From Nonomuraea fuscirosea (GTDB lineage: Bacteria > Actinomycetota > Actinomycetes > Streptosporangiales > Streptosporangiaceae), in assembly GCF_003001935.1 (NCBI RefSeq), contig NZ_PVNG01000032.1, positions 1-64,000 on the forward strand: a DNA stretch of 64,000 bases, given 5' to 3'. A model generated the notes under the pieces. It was not told the origin of the DNA. It was given only the letters and a program-made list of their open reading frames with translations, and did not search any database. How positions within the stretch are numbered: the first letter of the stretch is position 1; the number at the start of each line of letters is the position of its first letter. This document shows, in pieces, positions 8,441-17,210 of this stretch. The position numbers were made by a program, and so were the translations under genes.

Positions 8441-9549
8441 CACGGCATCCGGCCGTCGTGGAAGGACGGCCACAGCCCCACCACCGTGCGGTCGTCGTTG
8501 AACGTGGCCCGATGGTAGTCCACGTCACGGATGAACGTCATGATGTCGGGCGGGGTCCGCCATTCCGCCGCCAGTTCGTCCCGCAGCGGGCTGCCATGGC
8601 CAAGCGCGTGAGTGAAGCCGTCGGTCCCCAGGCACAGCACGTCGTCGCGCTCCCACCTGACGACGGCGGTGCGCAGGTGATCCAGGCCGGACGGCAAGGC
8701 CCACGTCACGTTGTCGCTGATCCCGCCAGTGCCCGACGCGTCGGGCACCAGCAGCGCCTCCCACTCCCGCGTACGGCCCCCTAGCCGGAAGGCGAGAGAG
8801 TCACCGACGCCGGCACAGTAGACGGGGTCGCCGGAGCCCGGATGCACGGGTGCGACCAGGGCCACGAGCGTGGTGCTGCACGGGCGGCCGTCGCCGGCGT
8901 AGGCCGACAGGTCCGCGCGCCGCTCCTTGACCGCGTCCGCCGCCGCGCCGAAGGCCGCACTCCAGTCGTCATCACGCGGGCCGGCGGGGTTGCCCTTCAG
9001 CAGGCGAGCCACCTCCCGGACAACGGTGCCCACCGCGGTCTGCGCCGCGCATTCGGCGTGGAACGTGGTGCCCACCCCGTCGGCGACGGCCGCAATCAAC
9101 CATCTCCCGTCCGCGGAGGAGCCGACCACGAAGGCGTCCTGCCGTGACTCCCCCTCGGCCATATGCTCACGGCCGCGGCAGCTCGCGGCGCGTACGGTGA
9201 CCCCGCCGATCCCGCCGCTCTCGGCCTGAACGCTCGGATGCCCCAGGAGCGGCGGGACCGGCAGCAGGACCGCGATCGGGCTCGGCTTGTTGCCCGCGTA
9301 ACGCGGCCCGGCACCCGCATGGCGCGGTGCCGCGGCGTCCGGCCGTGGGCACGTGGGAGATGCCGCCTCCCGGCCCGGCGCCATGCGGTCCCACCCCGGC
9401 GGGCGCGTGGCCGAGGACTGCGGTGCCGCGCCGGCGTACTGCGGCACTGGTGACCGCGGAGCCTGCCGCTGGGCCTCCCTCAACGTGTACATGCCCATCG
9501 CCCCGCACGCACCGCTCAAGACGGCGAGTAGAAACTGCATCATGGACAC
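8440..9549 (-). CDS. Membrane-anchored PP2C-family phosphatase 2
   Basis: A 369-residue protein with a short N-terminal membrane segment (FLLAVLSGACGAMGMY), a Pro/Ala-rich linker to about residue 110, and a PP2C domain with ESRQDAFV, VADGVG, GVGDS, GTDGF and NDDRTVVG. The metal-binding Asp residues appear intact. It is coupled to kinase 2 by a TGATG overlap and follows vWA 2 by about 20 bases. With the tail-anchored kinase 2 it forms a membrane-bound counterpart of the first phosphatase/kinase pair. Confidence 0.88.
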   Translation of the reverse strand: MSMMQFLLAVLSGACGAMGMYTLREAQRQAPRSPVPQYAGAAPQSSATRPPGWDRMAPGREAASPTCPRPDAAAPRHAGAGPRYAGNKPSPIAVLLPVPPLLGHPSVQAESGGIGGVTVRAASCRGREHMAEGESRQDAFVVGSSADGRWLIAAVADGVGTTFHAECAAQTAVGTVVREVARLLKGNPAGPRDDDWSAAFGAAADAVKERRADLSAYAGDGRPCSTTLVALVAPVHPGSGDPVYCAGVGDSLAFRLGGRTREWEALLVPDASGTGGISDNVTWALPSGLDHLRTAVVRWERDDVLCLGTDGFTHALGHGSPLRDELAAEWRTPPDIMTFIRDVDYHRATFNDDRTVVGLWPSFHDGRMP

Positions 9550-9568
9550 CGACCTCCGCCTCCCGCCT

Positions 9569-10291
9569 TCACCCAGCTGCCGCGGGACACGCCCAGCTCA
9601 TGCTGTCCGGTGTGCGGACGGACAGCTCGCCCGTCTCGACCGAGGCGTTGATGCTGATGAACAGGGTCTTCATGAGCGCGCCCAGCACCTCCGCCACGTC
9701 GATGCCGCCCTTGGCGATGAAGGCCAGAGGGCGGCTCCCCTGCGTGGTGGCCACCTTGCACAGCACGTTCCTACGTGCCTGACCGAACCCGAAGGCAATG
9801 ATCTGCGGCAGGACGTCGAGGGCGACGAGACGATCTCGCGCCACCCGCCATACGTGCTCCGGTTGTGCTTCCGAGCCGTAGAACGGGATGCCGTCGGTGA
9901 GGAAGAAGATCGCGGGCCGTTTGAGCCGGTGCGACCTGCTGAGCCGGCCGCAGTCCTCACGTAGTCGCTCGTAAAGGAACTGGAAGGCGGCCGCGTAATT
10001 GGTCTGCGCTCCTCGTTTGAAGGGTCGCAGGTCGACGATGTCGTTTAAGTGCGTCAGCGGAAGCACCTCCTCCACCGAGCTGTGAAAGCCGATGACGCTC
10101 ATAAAAGCGGCGTCGGCGACGGCGGGCTTGCGTTGTATTTTCCCGATGAGTTGTGGCACCGCCTCCGCGAGCAGTTCCAGCGGTACCTGGCGGACGCCTA
10201 TATTGTGTTCCGGATGCCACATGCTCTGCGAAACATCACAAACCACGTAAAACGGAAACGCCCGTTGCCTTCCATCCCCGTCCAGCACCAT
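9569..10291 (-). CDS. vWA domain protein 2
   Basis: A 240-residue protein, a single vWA domain with the MIDAS residues CDVSQSM, Thr in AQTNYAA and FLTDGIP. The sequence AAGGAG just upstream supports the ATG at 10291 or the GTG that follows it. It starts 11 bases after the upstream membrane protein ends and is the central gene of the second set. It is clearly diverged from vWA 1 (SQSM against SWSM, no Pro tail), so the two sets are not a recent duplication. Confidence 0.88.
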   Translation of the reverse strand: MVLDGDGRQRAFPFYVVCDVSQSMWHPEHNIGVRQVPLELLAEAVPQLIGKIQRKPAVADAAFMSVIGFHSSVEEVLPLTHLNDIVDLRPFKRGAQTNYAAAFQFLYERLREDCGRLSRSHRLKRPAIFFLTDGIPFYGSEAQPEHVWRVARDRLVALDVLPQIIAFGFGQARRNVLCKVATTQGSRPLAFIAKGGIDVAEVLGALMKTLFISINASVETGELSVRTPDSMSWACPAAAG

Positions 10292-10302
10292 CGCTCCTTA
10301 GT

Positions 10303-10878
10303 TCAATAACAGTCCGGCGGTTCCGGGGCGGACAACCTCATCACTTTGACGGGCTGATTCGCCGCCTGGCGGTGGGCGTCCACCAGGTTCTCCAGAATTC
10401 GTAGGGCTTGCTTGTCGGCACACGTCGGCTCCGGGCCGGCGCCGACGCTCTTGTATGTCGCCAGGCTCTGTTCTGCGCCCTGCCACCTGTCGGTCCTTAC
10501 CAGCAGCGCCGACTCGCAGGCGTCGGCCAGGCCGGCGTACAGGGTGCGCAGGCTGTCCGGACGCTCCTCTCCGATCTTGCGGATGCGCTCACACGACATG
10601 GCGTTGAGGATGTCGAACCGCTTCTTATCCTGGTTGTCGGCAGGATCGCCGACCGGCTGGAAGAACGGCCATTGCACGACGGCCGGGTCGGCAGGAGGCG
10701 GCGACGTCAGGACCGCCTGCCCGGCGGAAGGAGTGACCGTGACGACCGTTGTCGCCCCGGCCGCCTGCGGCGGCTCCAGACTGGAGGCACAAGAGAAGGA
10801 GACGAATGCCAGGACGGCGGCCAGACCGAACCAGATGAAAGGCGCGTAGGAGCGGATCGCCGGATTCTGCGGGTTCAT
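10303..10878 (-). CDS. Single-pass membrane protein of unknown function, vWA/PP2C/kinase operon
   Basis: A 191-residue protein, first gene of the second set. The start is placed at ATG 10878 (preceded by GCAGGAAGGG); an upstream ATG at 10956 would add a basic stretch. A membrane helix (PFIWFGLAAVLAFVSFSCAS) precedes a Thr/Pro-rich linker and a helical domain with three Cys (MSCERI, ADACES, PTCADK) on the presumed outer side. I do not recognise the family. Its place suggests a sensor or anchor for the membrane-bound set, but that is inference. Confidence 0.7.
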   Translation of the reverse strand: MNPQNPAIRSYAPFIWFGLAAVLAFVSFSCASSLEPPQAAGATTVVTVTPSAGQAVLTSPPPADPAVVQWPFFQPVGDPADNQDKKRFDILNAMSCERIRKIGEERPDSLRTLYAGLADACESALLVRTDRWQGAEQSLATYKSVGAGPEPTCADKQALRILENLVDAHRQAANQPVKVMRLSAPEPPDCY

Positions 10879-11409
10879 CGGCCCTTCCTGCTTGTGCCCA
10901 CGCCCCCTGCGTACGCCGATCGTCGGAGTTTTCTTCTGTTTTCCGGCACGGCGCATTCAGCCACGCACGGCTCATTCGGTGCCACTCGGCGTCCCTCCCG
11001 CAACTTCGCGCGGCAACTCGACGCCGCACGCCACCCCGCGACAATCATAACTAACAATGCATGGCAAATAACATCCTGTGCGGGCGAAAATCTATAGGCG
11101 GGATAACCAGAAAAGGGATTCGGCGGGTTTCGGTCCCCAGGCATCGCGACCTATTTCGGTGGCGCCAGCCCGATTGCTTCACAAGGCGTGCCGGGATCTT
11201 GGCAACGGGACACGGGAAATGTGTGGCGGGACGCGGAACCATGAATCCTACACTGAGCTGGCGCTTCGCCATTCAGATGAGATCTTCGCCGCGACGTGGT
11301 CGTGCTCGTCGTCGATCCACCGAAGGATCCGGTGGCGCTCGATACGACACTTGACCGTGTTGACGGGGTCAAGCGGGCGGGTCAGGGGCGCCGTGAGAGG
11401 ATCGGCGGC
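10879..11409. other. Divergent intergenic stretch, no convincing gene
   Basis: This 531-bp region separates the start of the second triad operon from the flavodoxin-like gene. Short open frames exist on both strands but none has family-like sequence or a good ribosome site. It should hold promoters for both directions. The AT-richer part near 11040-11120 is the likeliest place. One inverted repeat is listed separately. Confidence 0.5.
11350..11373. promoter_or_regulatory. Inverted repeat upstream of the flavodoxin-like gene
   Basis: CTTGACC (11350-11356) and GGTCAAG (11367-11373) are perfect 7-bp arms with a 10-bp spacer, ending 36 bp before the GTG start. Their spacing suits a dimeric repressor, but no cognate regulator is adjacent. 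Confidence 0.4.
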
Positions 11410-11868
11410 GTGTCGAATGACGTCCGGCGGCTGTTGATCGTGCATCGCACCATCTCGCCCGCGCTGCACGAGCTGTTCGACGCCGTGCGGCAGGGTGCTG
11501 CCACCGACGAGGTCGAAGGGGTAGAGGTGCGGACGTGCGCGGCGTCGCGGGCGTCCGTCGCCGATGTGTTCGAGGCTGACGGTGTCGTTCTGGGGACGCC
11601 GGTCAACATCGGGGACATGAATGGCGCGCTCAAGCACTTCTTCGACACGATCTACTATCCCTGTTTGGAGGAGACGCGGCGGCTGTCGTACGCGCTGTAC
11701 GTCCATAGGAACAGTGACACGGCGGGGGGTGTGGAGTCGATCGCCGCGGAGCTAGGGTGGGAGCGAGTTCACCAGCCTGTGACGGTGCTGGGGACGCCGG
11801 AGAAGGATGATCTGGCCGCCTGCTGGGAGCTTGGCGCCACGGTGGCCGCGACGATCAGTTCGGGGTGA
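11410..11868 (+). CDS. Flavodoxin-family / NAD(P)H-dependent reductase-like protein
   Basis: A 152-residue flavodoxin-fold protein. The start GTG 11410 is chosen because the first beta strand follows at once (RRLLIVHRTIS); the frame is open further upstream. Family features are the FMN-phosphate loop region HRTISPALH, the segment DGVVLGTPVNIGDMNG around the flavin ring and FDTIYYPC. It probably binds FMN in the cytoplasm. The electron partner is unknown and the gene stands alone. Confidence 0.8.
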   Translation: MSNDVRRLLIVHRTISPALHELFDAVRQGAATDEVEGVEVRTCAASRASVADVFEADGVVLGTPVNIGDMNGALKHFFDTIYYPCLEETRRLSYALYVHRNSDTAGGVESIAAELGWERVHQPVTVLGTPEKDDLAACWELGATVAATISSG

Positions 11869-11998
11869 GGGCGTCCTGCGCGGCCTCGGTTCATCTTGGC
11901 ACCGCCGGTCAGATCCAGGACGAGCGCACCCGGATACTGCAGGCCGCCTACACCGCAACCTCAGCCGACGCGAGGTCTCGCCAGCACGCTCGCTGATC

Positions 11999-12145
11999 GT
12001 CCTCCCTGCAGACATGGGGTGAACCGGAGAAGCCAGCGCCGACAACAGCGGCGACACCGCGCTCCCCACGGACGTGGGGTGAACCACGAATCGTGCACCA
12101 CGGCCAGCGCGCGGGCCTGCTCCTCACGCCCGTGAGGGTGAACCG
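11999..12145 (+). CRISPR. Degenerate type I-E-like CRISPR remnant, three repeats
   Basis: Three related 28-bp units lie at 11999-12026, 12059-12086 and about 12118-12145, with periods of 60 and 59 bp, which is type I-E spacing. Units 1 and 2 share CTCCC and TGGGGTGAACC; unit 3 reads CTCACGCCCGTGAGGGTGAACCG. Each keeps a short palindrome and the terminal GTGAACC of actinobacterial I-E repeats, but one base of the usual GGGATGAACCG is missing. The two intervals of 32 and 31 bp are unrelated to each other. No cas gene is in the window, so this looks like an orphan decayed array. Confidence 0.6.
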
Positions 12146-12225
12146 GGCTGCAGCCCCCACGCGCCCGGCACATCGATAACCGGCTCATCCTGCTGGGCTG
12201 CAGACAGCGGCAGACGGGCACCCTG

Positions 12226-12790
12226 TTGTCACCAGCCGAGACGGTCAGGCGATCGGAGTCGCTGTCCCTGATGTTGTCCGCCCTGGGCGACTCCCTGATG
12301 TCCCGTTTCGAGCTTGGCGGCGACAGGCGCGACATCGAGGAGGCGATCGCTTTGGGACGGCGCGCCGTAGCCTTGGGAAGGGGGTCCCGCTGCCCGCGCG
12401 ACCCGCATGTCGTCCCTCGGCGCCTACCTGGAGAGGCGTTATGCGCGTTTCGGCGACGAGCTAAATTTGGCCGAGGCGCTGCGGTGTTTCCGGCAGGCGA
12501 TCGCGACGACGGTGAGCGACGCCGACAAGGCGGGATTCGTGGCCAACCTGGCCGGGGCGCTGACCACCTCGGTGAGACGGACCGGCTGGTTACCTGAGAT
12601 CACCACGGCGGTGACGACGGCCAGACAGGCCCTGCAACTCAGGGCAGGACCGATCACCGAACTCAACGCGCTCACTGCCCTGAGCAACGCCTTGGGCTTG
12701 CGCGCTGACTTCACCGGCTCCACCGACGACCGCGCGAAGCGGAAACACTGCTCACCACCCAGTGGTGACCCCGCCCGCGCGCTCCCCTAA
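12226..12790 (+). pseudogene. TPR-repeat protein fragment, frameshifted
   Basis: Two plus-strand frames carry one protein. The first (from 12226) reads ALGDSLMSRFELGGDRRDIEE, the second (from 12407) continues LGAYLERRYARFGDELNLAEAL and ANLAGALTTSVRRTG. These are tetratricopeptide repeats of the type often fused to CHAT protease domains in actinomycetes. The frames change near 12395-12410, and neither an N-terminal effector nor a C-terminal domain is left. It lies just after the CRISPR remnant. Confidence 0.65.
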
Positions 12791-13015
12791 CACTCAGGTG
12801 GCGGGCCAAGCATGGCAGCGAGCCTTTAGTGCTGGAGGGGTCTGGCGAGCGCGCTCTGCCGGTCCGGGCGGGCGCACCCTCTGTTGATCCTGACCGGCAT
12901 CTGCTTCACCGCCATGATCAGCATCAGTCGGTCTCGATCACTGCCGGCGCGGCTTCCCCGAGTCCTGCTGGGAGAGCCGCCCGGCCTGTTCCGCCGCTGG
13001 GGACAGGCCCACACA

Positions 13016-14659
13016 TCACGCTGAGGCCCGGGGCAGTGGGAACCAGCGCAGGCGTTCGAAGTCGTCCGGCAGGTCCGGCGGGGCCAGGTCGACCTCGTTC
13101 CGGCGGGACTCCAGGACGGCGCGGGCCTGCTCCAGCTGGCTCGGCAGGGCGTCCTCGCCGGCCGGCGTGTGGGCCGTGGGTGGTCTGGGGCTGTCGAAGC
13201 GCAGGTCGTTCAGATGCAGGGGTGGCTCGGTGGGGCCGTCGTGGTGCCGCCACAGCCCGGTGGCGGCGTCGAAGCGGTAGTCGGGCAGCAGCCGGTGGCC
13301 GTAGCGGGCGATGAGGTCCACGGCGTCGATGAGGTAGTCGCAGACCGTACCGGAGATGAAGTAGTTGAAGTTGACGCGCACCCAGCCGGGTTTGATGCCC
13401 TGGCAACCCGCCTCGGCTTCCTGCTCGTAGGCGTGCGAGTGGGCGGCGTCGATGTCGAGCAGGCGGTGACCGTACGGGCCGGCGCAGGAGCAGCCGCCGC
13501 GCGCCTGGATGCCGAACAGGTCGTTCAGCAGTGCCACCACGTAGTTGTGGTGCAGGTACAGCCCGCCGGACGTGCGGAGCCTGATCGAGACGATGGGCAG
13601 GCGGCGGGCCCGCACATCGCCGAGGATCTCGATGTCCTGGTTACGCCCCCAGCGCCGCAGGGCACGCTGCCAGAACCGTTCCTCGCGAGCCTGGATGAGG
13701 TCGGTGCCGACCGCCTGCTTCAGCCGGAACACCAGCCCGGCGCGGATCGACTCCACGATCGCCGGCGTGCCGCCCTCCTCCCTGGCGACCGGGTCGTCGA
13801 GATAGCTGTGCCCGGCCGGACTCACGAACAGCACCGTGCCGCCGCCCGGGACGGTCGGCACCCGGTTGCGGATCAGTTCCCGGCGCACCACCAGGACACC
13901 GGGCGTCTGCGGGCCACCGACGAACTTGTGCGGCGACAGGAAGAGCGCGTCCTTGTGACCGCCCGCGCCGGCCGCCATGCGGATCGGCACGTACGGCGCG
14001 GCCGCGGCGTAGTCCCAGAACGACAGCGCGCCGTGCTCGTGCAGCAGCCCGGTGACGCGGTCGGTGTCGGTCAGGATGCCGGTGACGTTGGAGGCGGCCG
14101 AGAAACTGCCGATGAGCAGCGGCCGGTCGGCGTACTGGACGAGCCGGCGGCGCAGGTCCGCGCAGTCGATGTGGCCGGACGGGTCCTCCCCGATCGCGAC
14201 GGTTTCGGCGATCGACTCGCGCCAGGGCAGCTCGTTCGAGTGATGCTCGTACGGGCCGACGAACACGACCGGGCGCTCTTCGTACCGGCCGGGGGTGCGC
14301 AGCTCCAGGATGCCGATCAGCTTGCTGACCGCTGCGGTAGCTCCCGAACCGCAGAAGATCACCACGTCGTCCGGTCCGGCGCCGACGCCCTCGTGCACGG
14401 CCTGGCGGGCCTCCTCGCGTAAGCGGCTGGTCTGCAGGCCGGTGCCCGAGCTCTCGGTGTGGGTGTTGGCGTACCGGGGCAGGACGTGGTCGCGGATGAA
14501 GTCCTCGATGAAGGTCAGCGATCTTCCGGAGGCGGTGTAGTCGGCGTAGACGATGCGGCGGGGGCCGTACGGGCCGTCCAGCACCTCGTCGTCGCCGATG
14601 ACGGCGGCGCGGACGCGCTCCAGCAGCGGTGAGGTCGGCACCGCGGGTTGTGTCATCAT
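13016..14659 (-). CDS. Aminotransferase class V / cysteine desulfurase-like enzyme
   Basis: A 547-residue PLP enzyme. The Schiff-base lysine is in LSPHKFVGG near residue 245, with FWDYAAAAPYV ahead of it and a PLP-binding IFCGSGATAAVSK near residue 100. A Cys-rich loop, GGCSCAGPYGH, lies where desulfurases place their reactive Cys. At 547 residues it is longer than a typical SufS or NifS (about 400), with an extra C-terminal 80 residues. GGAGGG sits directly before two consecutive ATG codons (14659 and 14656), and the second has better spacing. The sulfur acceptor is unknown and no suf/isc genes are nearby. Confidence 0.87.
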   Translation of the reverse strand: MMTQPAVPTSPLLERVRAAVIGDDEVLDGPYGPRRIVYADYTASGRSLTFIEDFIRDHVLPRYANTHTESSGTGLQTSRLREEARQAVHEGVGAGPDDVVIFCGSGATAAVSKLIGILELRTPGRYEERPVVFVGPYEHHSNELPWRESIAETVAIGEDPSGHIDCADLRRRLVQYADRPLLIGSFSAASNVTGILTDTDRVTGLLHEHGALSFWDYAAAAPYVPIRMAAGAGGHKDALFLSPHKFVGGPQTPGVLVVRRELIRNRVPTVPGGGTVLFVSPAGHSYLDDPVAREEGGTPAIVESIRAGLVFRLKQAVGTDLIQAREERFWQRALRRWGRNQDIEILGDVRARRLPIVSIRLRTSGGLYLHHNYVVALLNDLFGIQARGGCSCAGPYGHRLLDIDAAHSHAYEQEAEAGCQGIKPGWVRVNFNYFISGTVCDYLIDAVDLIARYGHRLLPDYRFDAATGLWRHHDGPTEPPLHLNDLRFDSPRPPTAHTPAGEDALPSQLEQARAVLESRRNEVDLAPPDLPDDFERLRWFPLPRASA

Positions 14660-14742
14660 CCCTCCAGTCTTGTCGCGGCGCGGAGCCGGTGAGCGATCGC
14701 TGGGCGGTGAAGCATCGTCGGCTTGGGCGAGTTCGGCGGGCA

Positions 14743-14787
14743 GCGCCTCGGACCTAGGCGCCTCGGACCTAGGCGCCTCGGGCCTGG
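14743..14787. repeat. Three tandem 15-bp repeats
   Basis: The unit GCGCCTCGGACCTAG occurs at 14743-14757 and 14758-14772 exactly, then as a variant at 14773-14787. It lies just upstream of the cysteine desulfurase-like gene, in DNA with no convincing gene. Confidence 0.75.
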
Positions 14788-14896
14788 CTTCAGCCGGGTC
14801 CTCGACGGCATCGAACGACTCGTCCCGGTCGACCTGGTCGGCGTCGCGTCGCTACCGGTTTCCGTCAACGGCCAGTGATCGGAGCGTCATCGACGC

Positions 14897-15815
14897 TCAT
14901 CCGTCTCTCAGCCTGCGACGGCCCCGACGGAGAGCCGGCCGGTGGCGGCCTTCGAGCTCGGCTCTTTCGGTGGCGGGGTCGATGATGGCCAGGTCCGCGG
15001 TCCAGTCCAGGCCGACCACGAGCCGGGTTCCGCTGAACGTGATCCCCCCTCGGATCGCGTCCCTGAGGTAGCCGCCGGAGATACGGCGGTCCTTGGCCGG
15101 GTCCTTGGGGGACGGCAGGAGCAGGGGCGGGTCGTTGTCGTCGTTCCACAGGGCGGCCACCTGTCCGTCGCCTGAGGCGCTCAGGGCGCCCGCCCATGAC
15201 GGGGCCGGGGCCGCGACTGTGCGGGTGGGGTCGAGGCCGAGGTCGTAGAACTGGAGCAGGCCGCAATCCGCCGAGAGGGCGGCCAGTCCGGCATGAGGGA
15301 CGTATGCCATGCTCTCGCCGAAGCTGCGGCAGGGTTCGCCGTTCTTGTCCTGGGGTGGCGGAAGCCGTACTCCGGTGAGGTTCGCGGCTGTCACACCAAG
15401 GGGCCGAGGGCCAGGTGCTCGCCGAAGTGATCGCCGGGTTCCGAGGTGCCGGGCACGCCGCGGTCTCCTGCGTGATTCGCCGGCTGACCGAGCCCTTCTC
15501 GGCGAGGTAGCCGGCTCCGCCCGGGCTGCTCGTTCGGTGTGCTGATCGCGATCAGGTCGCCGTGGGCGACGACGGACTCGCCGGAGTTCGCGTCTTTCTC
15601 CGGTTTGAGGGAGACGAGCCTTCTGGGCGGGGCGGTCGTCTGCGGCGGGTTGAGCCTGCGGTGATGATGATGGAGGGGCGCCACAGGCAGTGACCGCAAG
15701 CAGGACCGTGGTCAGCTAACGGGTGAACAGCGGGCGCTCCCTCGTCATCCGGGCGGTCTTCCGGCAAATCCGATAGTTCGGCAACCGGAAAAATCGCATT
15801 ATCCGGCGACAGCAT
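14897..15815 (-). pseudogene. Decayed beta-propeller / WD40-like gene
   Basis: Several minus-strand fragments in different frames read like parts of one repeat protein: AIFPVAELSDLPEDRPDD (from about 15815), then VVAHGDLIAISTPNEQPG near 15560, then a 165-codon piece from 15394 with LAALSADCGLLQFYDLG and GTRLVVGLDWTADLAIID. Strand-loop patterns such as GDGQVAALWN suggest WD40 or similar blades. Frame changes near 15391 and 15560 break it. The original function is not known. Confidence 0.5.
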
Positions 15816-16081
15816 CGCCGGAATTCTGGCCGCTGTCGGGTGGGAACCACTCCGGATTTCCCGGCGTGTCGAAAGGCTTCCAGGGCTTCGACTTGTATCC
15901 CTCGTGATTTCTGGAGCGCCAGTGCGGTGACCACATACGTTCGCCGGGTCTGCGACACACTGGATCGACCGCCGCCTTGGCGCCGCCGTCGACCGTCTGT
16001 GGCGCTGAACCGGTCGCTCACCGATGAGTATCGGCCTGCCGGGTGGTCAGCACCAGCACACCGAGACGAACGGAGCCTCCC
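15816..16081. other. Intergenic, no gene seen
   Basis: This 266-bp stretch lies between the decayed propeller gene and the reductase-like gene. Short frames are present but none looks protein-like. I see no clear promoter or terminator. Confidence 0.4.
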
Positions 16082-16627
16082 ATGGGCAAAGTGCGCTGGC
16101 ATCTGATGATGTCGCTGGACGGGTTCGCGGCCGGCCCTGGACACTCGATGGACTGGATGTCCGGGGTGAGGGTCGGCCCCGACACCCATCATGAGTCGAT
16201 CGCGACCCTGGGTGCCGTCCTGGGGGGTCGTCATGGCTACGACGCGCTCGCTGAGCGGCATCCCGGCCAGGCTAGTAGGCAGCCGTACGGCGGCGCGTGG
16301 AGTGGCCCGGTGTTCGTGCTGACCCACCATCCTGAGGACGCGATCCCGGACCCCGGCGTCACGTTTCTCACCTGCGACGTGGCCGAGGCGGTCGCGATCG
16401 GGCTGGCCGCGGCGAAGGGCAAGGATCTCGAGATACACGGCCAGGACATCGCCCGGCAATGTGTCGAGCGCGGTCTGATCGACGAGTTCCGTGTGCATCT
16501 GGCGCCGGTCATGCTCGGCGCCGGAGTCCGGCTGTTCGACTGCCCCGGTATCGAGCCGGTCCGGTGGGCCCGGATTCACGACGGGGACCCCGCACAGGCC
16601 GTGGACCTGCGATATCGACCCGCCTGA
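16082..16627 (+). CDS. Dihydrofolate reductase-fold (RibD C-terminal) protein
   Basis: A 181-residue protein of the DHFR/RibD-C superfamily: MMSLDGFAAGPGHSMDWM at the start, GGRHGYD in the cofactor-loop region, FVLTHHPED, and LIDEFRVHLAPVMLGAGVRLF near the end. The start ATG 16082 matches the family N terminus (MGKVRWHLMMSLDGF). Such proteins are usually NADPH-binding reductases of uncertain substrate; a role in folate metabolism should not be assumed. The gene is monocistronic or leads into the lipoprotein gene 82 bp downstream. Confidence 0.85.
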   Translation: MGKVRWHLMMSLDGFAAGPGHSMDWMSGVRVGPDTHHESIATLGAVLGGRHGYDALAERHPGQASRQPYGGAWSGPVFVLTHHPEDAIPDPGVTFLTCDVAEAVAIGLAAAKGKDLEIHGQDIARQCVERGLIDEFRVHLAPVMLGAGVRLFDCPGIEPVRWARIHDGDPAQAVDLRYRPA

Positions 16628-16709
16628 CATCTGCACCCTCATCCTTGACGACACGGGTTTGATCACGCGGCTCTTGCCGCGCCCGGCCCAGCCTGCCTCC
16701 GGAGCCGAC

Positions 16710-17147
16710 ATGCCGTACGCGCCGCCCTCACCTCTCACCGCCCTGCTGATCGCCGGAGCCGCCGCGCTGCTGGCGGCCTGCTCGGCCCAGGTGCGGTGCG
16801 GGCCGTGCGGAGGGAGCGGCGTGCGGCTCCTGATGGAGGGAACGGTCGCGGTGCAGGGACGCACGTACGAAGCGTGCGACCCGCGCGGCGCCTGCGAGAA
16901 GGGCGAGCTGCCGGTCATGCGCGCCACGCCGGCGCTGGCCGCACCCGTTCCGGTCGTGTTCGTCCCGCTGTCAGGAGATGCCACCGACCGTTCACGCCAG
17001 ACGATCGACGCGGTGATCCGCGACGGCGCCGGCAGGGTCGTGGGACGCGGACAGGCGACCTTTCCCGAATATCGGCCGCTCGAACAGAAGGAACCATGCC
17101 ACTGCTATGAGGCCCGTACCGAGCTGTCCATCCAACAGAGCGCCTGA
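16710..17147 (+). CDS. Secreted lipoprotein of unknown function
   Basis: A 145-residue protein. The start is ATG 16710, because a signal peptide (LTALLIAGAAALLAAC) with lipobox LAAC follows. The mature part has Cys pairs RCGPCG and, later, CHCYE plus ACDPRGACEK, suggesting disulfides or metal binding outside the membrane. A single small beta-rich domain seems likely (VVFVPLSG, IDAVIRDGAGRVVGRG). I do not recognise the family. The gene ends just before a strong bidirectional hairpin. Confidence 0.7.
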   Translation: MPYAPPSPLTALLIAGAAALLAACSAQVRCGPCGGSGVRLLMEGTVAVQGRTYEACDPRGACEKGELPVMRATPALAAPVPVVFVPLSGDATDRSRQTIDAVIRDGAGRVVGRGQATFPEYRPLEQKEPCHCYEARTELSIQQSA

Positions 17148-17157
17148 GATCCACCAA

Positions 17158-17196
17158 GCCGCTGCCCCCGGGCGGTTCCGTCCCGGGGGCAGCGGC
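17158..17196. terminator. Bidirectional hairpin terminator
   Basis: Perfect 15-bp arms (17158-17172 and 17182-17196, GCCGCTGCCCCCGGG and complement) flank a 9-base loop. The hairpin sits between the convergent lipoprotein gene (ends 17147) and the subtilase gene (ends 17211). There is no U-tract on either side, as is common in actinomycetes. Confidence 0.75.
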
Positions 17197-17210
17197 GCGC
17201 GGGGGTGGGG

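Noticed and set aside
14656..14868. Arg/Pro-rich minus-strand ORF overlapping the cysteine desulfurase start by ATGA
   Set aside because: TTG start without a ribosome site, low-complexity sequence built on the 15-bp repeat, and no family-like pattern. The overlap alone is not enough.
15716..16984. Long minus-strand ORF across the DHFR-fold and lipoprotein genes
   Set aside because: It is the antisense frame of two well-supported plus-strand genes, and its composition is typical of GC-rich antisense frames.
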